A stretch of 64,000 bases of DNA from Gonapodya prolifera JEL478 (taxonomy: Eukaryota; Monoblepharomycota; Monoblepharidomycetes; Monoblepharidales; Gonapodyaceae), in assembly GCA_001574975.1 (NCBI GenBank), contig KQ965808.1:1-64000 (forward strand), written 5' to 3'. The position numbers were made by a program, and so were the translations under genes. The notes beneath the pieces were generated by a model. It saw only the letters and a list, made by a program, of their open reading frames with translations. It did not search any database and was not told where the DNA came from. Positions 57,065-64,000 of the stretch are shown one piece after another (the stretch's first letter is position 1; the number at the start of each line of letters is the position of its first letter).

Positions 57065-58190
57065 TTATTGTTCCTCAGAAGGATCCAAGGCCGAGCGAAA
57101 CGCTCTCGACATATCCGGCGTCATCAGGACCGGTCCATCTGGGATTCCGACAGGTTGGAAACCGGTCACGACGGGAAGCTTCTGAAGCTGACTCGCTAAT
57201 TTCACACTGTCCTTGTGAACCTTGTCGGCGCCCCGGTCTGGGTGATGTTCTGGGTAAGCTGAGTACCGATCACTATTCCGCACATAGTAGTCCTGTTGGG
57301 ATGATTGCCGTAGATCGACAGCAAAGCCTTTGATGTAGACCACGTTGGCAAGATCGAGAAGGACGTGTTCGACCCAAGCAGAGACGAAGAAGTACTGGGG
57401 GTAGAGAGCGCCCTTCACACGGATCCGGAACACGTCAGATCAAGGTCATCGAGTGTCCCACCAACGCTCAACGAAATGTGACGTACCACCACCTTCTGTG
57501 CAATCACGCTCACGGCTCCCAGGAAAATCACCAAAGCGCTTTTGGCAAACATGTCGAGGAAGGTGCGAAGCTTCTTGTTGGACGCCTTCATACTTGACAG
57601 CTTGTACTGTCGGAGGCAGTAGACATGAGCCAGAGCGAGGTACACGTATGTCAGTGGGGTGGTGTTTGCAGAAGAGGTCGTTTTGGTCTGAGTACCGTGG
57701 AATCGGAATGCACATTCGTGGTAAGCCGCGGAATGACGTCACTGTAGCGCAGTTGCTGCCGTGATCAAGGCATCAAAAGCAACCCAATGTTGGGTCAATT
57801 ACCCGCACCGATAACGACTGCCAGGCCAGGTACCTACCCAATATTAGTTCCACTAGATCCGACGAGGAGAGCGAGTCCAGTACCTGTGAGATATGCATTT
57901 CGACCTGAAAGCGTCCAGATTCGAAATATATACGTGAGTGTCTCGCAAAACTGTCCGATTTGGAAGAGATGGCATCCGGCGCTAATATTGGTGATCGTCG
58001 AGGTTCGAAAGGTCGTTTTCAAATCTGAGAGATAGACATGATCGAAGACGTGGGAAAGTCAAAGATGCCGAGCCTTTCGGCATCGAGACGACTTACTCAA
58101 CAAAGGGGTAGCAAGTGTACACATTTCGAAGAAGCCCGCTGATGTTTGCAGCAAGCATGATCACAAGGGAGCTGAAGGGAGCCACTTAAA
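57065..58190 (-). CDS. Putative multi-span membrane protein
   Basis: Several minus-strand exons encode hydrophobic helices: SLVIMLAANISGLLRNVYT (near 58150), CHLFQIGQFCETLTYIFRIW then TLSGRNAYLTG (near 57900-57970), WVAFDALITAATAL (near 57770), TYVYLALAHVYCLRQYKL (near 57620), FAKSALVIFLGAVSVIAQK (near 57520) and YFFVSAWVEHVLLDLANVVY (near 57370), then a soluble C-terminus ending near 57065. The FRIW...SGR and AFDALITAA pattern recalls the fungal seven-helix DUF6534-like proteins, but this is a loose match. One junction (near 58040-58110) does not keep phase, so the model is incomplete or the gene is damaged. Confidence 0.45.
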
Positions 58191-59269
58191 CTGGTGTGGG
58201 AGCACAGTCCACTCTTGCAAGAATACAAACAGGGTGAGAGAGTTCGGGCTACTGCACTGTGTCGGCAAGGAAGGCCGAAGGCCAGGTAGTGTGAGCAATG
58301 TATATATGTCGAGGAGCTGTTTGTGTATACGTGCAACGCAAGAACATGGTAAGAAGGGTGGGGTTAGAACGATTGCCGGCTTAATTAACGGGATCTCCTT
58401 GAATGCCCCGTTGGCGAGATCGTTGTGTCATCCCGAGCGGAGGGACTGATAGAATAGATATGTCGATTGAGCAAATTGAATGAATTGAAGAAGTGACTTG
58501 ATTTCTCAATGGAACTTTACTTGGGTCCGGCAGAATGCAGGCAGAAATGCGAGACAAACCACACGCGTCCAACTTTTTTGCTACATCCACGGATTGGATG
58601 GGAACGACAATCGGAGTTCTGTGGCATGGGCTCCGCATGAAAACCTCCGGGAGGCTTGGACAGAGATCCCGCGGATCCTCCCAGGTCGCCCGAGACACAC
58701 GACGGCTGTTGCTGGACTTTTTTTGTGGGCGTGAGTCGTGGAGCGCGGAAAACGTGGAGAATGCGGGAGCATTCGCACGCACGTCGCAAGCCTGAGTCGC
58801 TGGTTAATTTCGAAAGCTGTCACGGAGGACGGAATGTCGTCCATTGAAATAGAATTTGCAAGTGAGACGTGAATATCATTTATTCCCCACTTTCGCCTTG
58901 GGAAAGATGATTCTTCGGTTGCAGTAGACGGGGACATTGTGGCTCCTTCGACACCCCCACCCCCACCCGCAATCTCTCTCACTCACACCGGCGCTGCCAC
59001 GCCGGGTGCACATGAGGTGAGTCCCCACTTGTATTATTCAATTTCGTTGGGGGCTTGGAGGGGTTGCTCTCAATCACGAGTCCATGAGCCCGGAGTTGAA
59101 TTCGGAACAGGAATTAGGGACAGAAGCAGAAGACAAGGGAGTTGAATGGATCGCTGACACTGACACTTGCCACCGGCGTGAGTGGATCAGTCCAACAATG
59201 ATCAAGCGTCAGGGCCGCATTGTCCAGGCCCAGAAATTTCCGCGAGATTCTTATTGCACCTCGTAATTC
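58191..59269. other. Gene-poor stretch
   Basis: No supported gene. Frames at 58498-58795 (plus) and 58381-58982 (minus) overlap each other and match nothing I recognise. Confidence 0.4.
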
Positions 59270-59385
59270 CTAGTATTTCCAATTGGAAGTCCTAGCGATC
59301 ACTATTACTAGTGTGTCCTAGAGGGTATTAGAGAATACCTAGAGCGCCTAGTATTGCAACCGATACATAGGACTTCAACCGTTCA
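59270..59385 (+). repeat. CCTAG-rich flank, left
   Basis: The segment carries at least five CCTAG or CTAG words in about 80 bases, including ATACCTAGAGCGCCTAGTAT, immediately upstream of the zinc-finger gene. A related block in inverted orientation lies at 61545-61660. Confidence 0.5.
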
Positions 59386-59433
59386 ATTCAATTTGCCACT
59401 GCTTCGAATCTTTTCACAGCTCTTCCAGAAAGA

Positions 59434-61485
59434 ATGCCACGGGCAATGAAAGGGAAGGCACAAACACAGAAACTTCCAACGTGGGCTGTCAAGGAAGCCG
59501 GCCGCGTCACATGTGGCCTTTGCCAAACACGAACATTGAAGTCCACGGCTCCAGCGCATCTAAAGCACCACCAAAACTTCGAGAAGCACCAAAAAAGCTC
59601 TCGGTAGGATTTTGGACCCCGGGGATGGTGGCTCCTTCATCGAGGATTCGCCACCGGACAAGTGCCTTTCCACTTCACCATCGCACAGCCAACATCTCGA
59701 ATCGGAGACCTGGACTTGCCTGAAGATAGTGATGACAGTGATATGGTAAGTTTTGAGTGTGTTTTCTGGCATGTTCTCTTGTCAAGTCATCTGAAAATGT
59801 TGAAGTTCGAAGGAAGCCCCGACAGTGAAGATGGTTGGGCGGACGCCGAAGAAGAACTCATAGAAGTCGACAATGTACGTACAACAATATACGTTTTCTC
59901 GGAGCTATTCTCGGATTGATTCGTTCGTTCTGTGTTGTCAGATGGGTCAAAGCATCCGACCAATTGACGGTTCAAGATGTCAGGAACAACGCAGCCTACA
60001 GCACTCATTTGGAGGATCATCGGACGAAAATGACATCTTTAGCAGTCCGCAAGCATTATTTGGGCTTTGGACGAACGATCAAGTAAGTTTTTCGGCAGCT
60101 GACGTCATTCTACTTCTTCACTCACAAAGTTTCAGATCATACAGGCGCTTCCTGGCTTCATTCTTGAGAGACGACAATTTCAGATGGAAATGCGGAGCAG
60201 AATGCCTGCAATAGAGGCCCGTCTTAGAGATCAACGGAAGACCGATTTCGCTGTTCCTCCTCCCAGCACATCAAGCATGGCTCCCAAAGGAAGTGAAGCT
60301 CCTTTAAATTTGCTCACAGATTTTCTTGAGGTTGTATTTTGGATTAAAGCATCATGTCATCGTTTTCACTCATTCCGTGGCCCATTTCGTTTTCATTTCA
60401 GAGCGCTGTCACGAGGGAAATACAATCTCGTCTACTTGATATTAAAGCTCCAGTTATGATTACAGGTCCCGCTGTTCACGAAATTAAGGTTTGATTTTCT
60501 ATGTGTCTCTCTTCATCTGCCAGAGAGCCGAGAGGTTAATCACGATTTGCAGGACGCGCTCATAACGTACAAAACCGTCTCGCGACGCGAATACACTGAA
60601 GCAGCGGACATTTTCGACTCTCATATAAGAACCCGCGTGAACACATTGAGGTCAGAATTTAAGCAACGAGTAAGTTTTAAGACACAAGGACAAAACATCT
60701 GGAGCAAATTCATTGTGATTTCAGATACTTGGAGTAGGCAAAGGCGCTGACGATATCGCAAATGTCAATCTTGATGCGTACACTGAGCATGTCCTCCGAC
60801 CAAGCCTGTTTTCATCTCCGATAACTGAGAGCCACAGTATTCGTGCAGCTTTGCTGGTGAGATGCTTCCGTTATTGCTTTACCCTNTGATTATTGTCATC
60901 ATTTTTACCCCAGCGGTATGCTTCAAAGGTCGTGGAAAGCACTGATACTGATTGGTGGAAGCGCATGGCATCTGAGGTTGCAAAGTTTGAGTGAGTCATT
61001 GTTGATCCCTTTGTACAAGTGGCTTCATTTACAGTGTTATGCCAAGCTTGAACTCTGACGACGACGAGGATTCTCAAACAGCTGCCGACGATCGTGCCAA
61101 TATTAACAGAATCTTGGAACAGGACCGAGCCTTATATATCGGAGAGATTCAAGCAAAAGGGATGAAGCGGATAATCAAGGAGGTTAATAAATCGGGTGAT
61201 GATGCGGGCGGCGACGGAGAAGTGGAGCCAGAGGGAGAGCTGGAGACGGATGAACTCGCTGCGGGTGCTTCGACACGTGCACGTGGGCCAGGTCTGCTGA
61301 GGCGAAGAAGGGGTCGCGGGAGGGGTGGCACGAGGGTGCTGAGGGGCGGGGGCGGTACGGTCGAGCTGGAAGTGTCACTGGGAACAGTCCAACGCACGAT
61401 GTGTGAGGTCGAAACAGTGGTGCTTAGTCTCAATATCTTACATGCATGTAGTAGGCAAATCATACAAGCATCTGAAAAGAACTGA
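59434..61485 (+). CDS. Zinc-finger (BED/C2H2-like) protein, intron-rich, function unknown
   Basis: The ATG at 59434 opens MPRAMKGKAQ and a finger-like region with Cys-x2-Cys (CGLCQ) and a His cluster (HLKHHQNFEKH). Later exons in phase with each other include 59689-59745 (acidic, DLPEDSDDSD), 59806-59874, 59942-60082, 60137-60330 and pieces encoding VMITGPAVHEIKDALITYK, RTRVNTLRSEFKQ, HVLRPSLFSSP and SDTDWWKRMASEVAKF. The last exon ends at 61485 after an Arg/Gly-rich stretch. Several donors are GTAAGTTTT. The first exon does not join in phase with the second by the obvious sites. CCTAG-rich blocks flank it, so it could be carried by a DNA transposon, but I see no transposase catalytic motif. 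An N at 60886 lies in an intron. Confidence 0.5.
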
Positions 61486-62115
61486 CAAGCACGAGGATGG
61501 GAAAATAAGGTGGCTAACGTAGCGCAACCAATTGTGTCATAGGGTATCCTAGAGAATCCGAGGTACATCGTCTTAATTTCTAGACTAGGATGCTCTAGGT
61601 TCTCCTAGAGATTCCTATTATTGGATTTGCTAGGTTGAGTTAGGAAATCCCTGGGCGTGTAATCACAGACTGATCTCTTCGGGGGTTGTACTCTGTTTAG
61701 GTCCCGATTTCAACATTTGTCTTCACCCGACTCTTTTGATAAAAAGGCGGTGCTGGTCAAATAAATAATTAATAAAGCCGAGATATTTGAGTTACCATTT
61801 GCACGAACATGGTAAGACGAGACGGGTTCCAACGGTTGCCCGCTCTGACGCGTGACTCCATAAGAACGCGCTGTTGCCGCGACTCTCTCAGGCTGTCTTG
61901 AAGAGTCGCCCCGGTTGGCTGCACGTCACTCTTGGCGAAGGCGTGGTCGATCGTCCAGGGATGCACCGGCTCATCTTCGCCGTCAACAAACACCTTCATA
62001 ACAAAACAAAAGACGGAGAGATTTGTGCTCAATTCGCAACTCACTCGCTCTTTCTTGCACTACACTTCTGCGTCTCCCTTCCCCACATCGATCCGTCACC
62101 TCGCGCTCTCGCCCG
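61486..62115. other. Spacer with CCTAG-rich block
   Basis: Contains the right CCTAG-rich block (61545-61660) and the 5' flank of the epimerase gene. No other gene is supported. Confidence 0.4.
61545..61660 (-). repeat. CCTAG-rich flank, right
   Basis: The minus strand reads AACCTAGAGCATCCTAGTCT and several other CCTAG words, similar in order to the left block at 59270-59385 but inverted. Together they bracket the zinc-finger gene. Confidence 0.5.

Positions 62116-64000
<1,885 letters not shown>

Noticed and set aside
57453-57764. Plus-strand 103-codon frame
   Set aside because: Overlaps minus-strand hydrophobic helices of the membrane protein and matches nothing itself.
61149-61568. Minus-strand Pro/Ser-rich frame
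   Set aside because: Antisense of the Arg/Gly-rich last exon of the zinc-finger gene.

Overview
The window looks like nuclear DNA of a fungus. Protein genes are split by many short introns (about 55-80 bp, nearly all GT-AG). Fungal families are present: a HAL4/SAT4/NPR1-type kinase, MATA-type HMG boxes, an asparaginase-ankyrin protein, an SCPx-type thiolase with a PTS1-like tail, and a CBM21 protein. The phylum cannot be fixed from this sequence. Several genes read cleanly over 4-9 exons (two thioesterases, alcohol dehydrogenase, HAL kinase, CDK1, TMBIM, ankyrin-SH3), so base quality is good. The broken host genes are therefore probably real relics, not sequencing noise. Three N bases occur (8724, 60886, 62253).

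Layout. 1-0.6 kb: 5' part of a secreted protein (minus). 1.2-4.0 kb: decayed L-asparaginase/ankyrin gene. 4.5-9.8 kb: tandem pair of thioesterase-like genes around a scrap of aspartic protease. 10-11.1 kb: decayed MYND-finger gene. 11.8-13.3 kb: zinc alcohol dehydrogenase. 13.9-24.7 kb: a repeat-rich, gene-poor island holding MYND fragments, a broken Ty3/Gypsy-type LTR fossil with two nested hairpin repeats, an AT-rich foreign-looking segment and an F-box relic. 24.9-47.8 kb: a dense host region with a disordered coiled-coil protein, the HAL-type kinase, two HMG-box genes carrying three boxes, a TMBIM/Bax-inhibitor protein, CDK1, a short-chain dehydrogenase, a type I membrane protein, a decayed SCPx thiolase and a CBM21 protein. 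48-52 kb: poorly understood genes. 52-56.7 kb: a palindromic locus of ankyrin/coiled-coil/SH3 genes with one arm intact and the other decayed. 57-58.2 kb: a membrane protein. 59.3-61.7 kb: a zinc-finger gene bracketed by CCTAG-rich repeats. 62.1-64 kb: UDP-glucose 4-epimerase running off the right edge.

The genes do not form one pathway. There is a loose lipid/peroxisome theme (thioesterase pair, SCPx relic). CDK1, the TMBIM protein and the HMG pair lie close together, but no functional link is shown. The most distinctive structures are the HMG-box cluster, which could be a mating-type-like locus, the inverted ankyrin-SH3 locus, and the CCTAG-bracketed zinc-finger gene.
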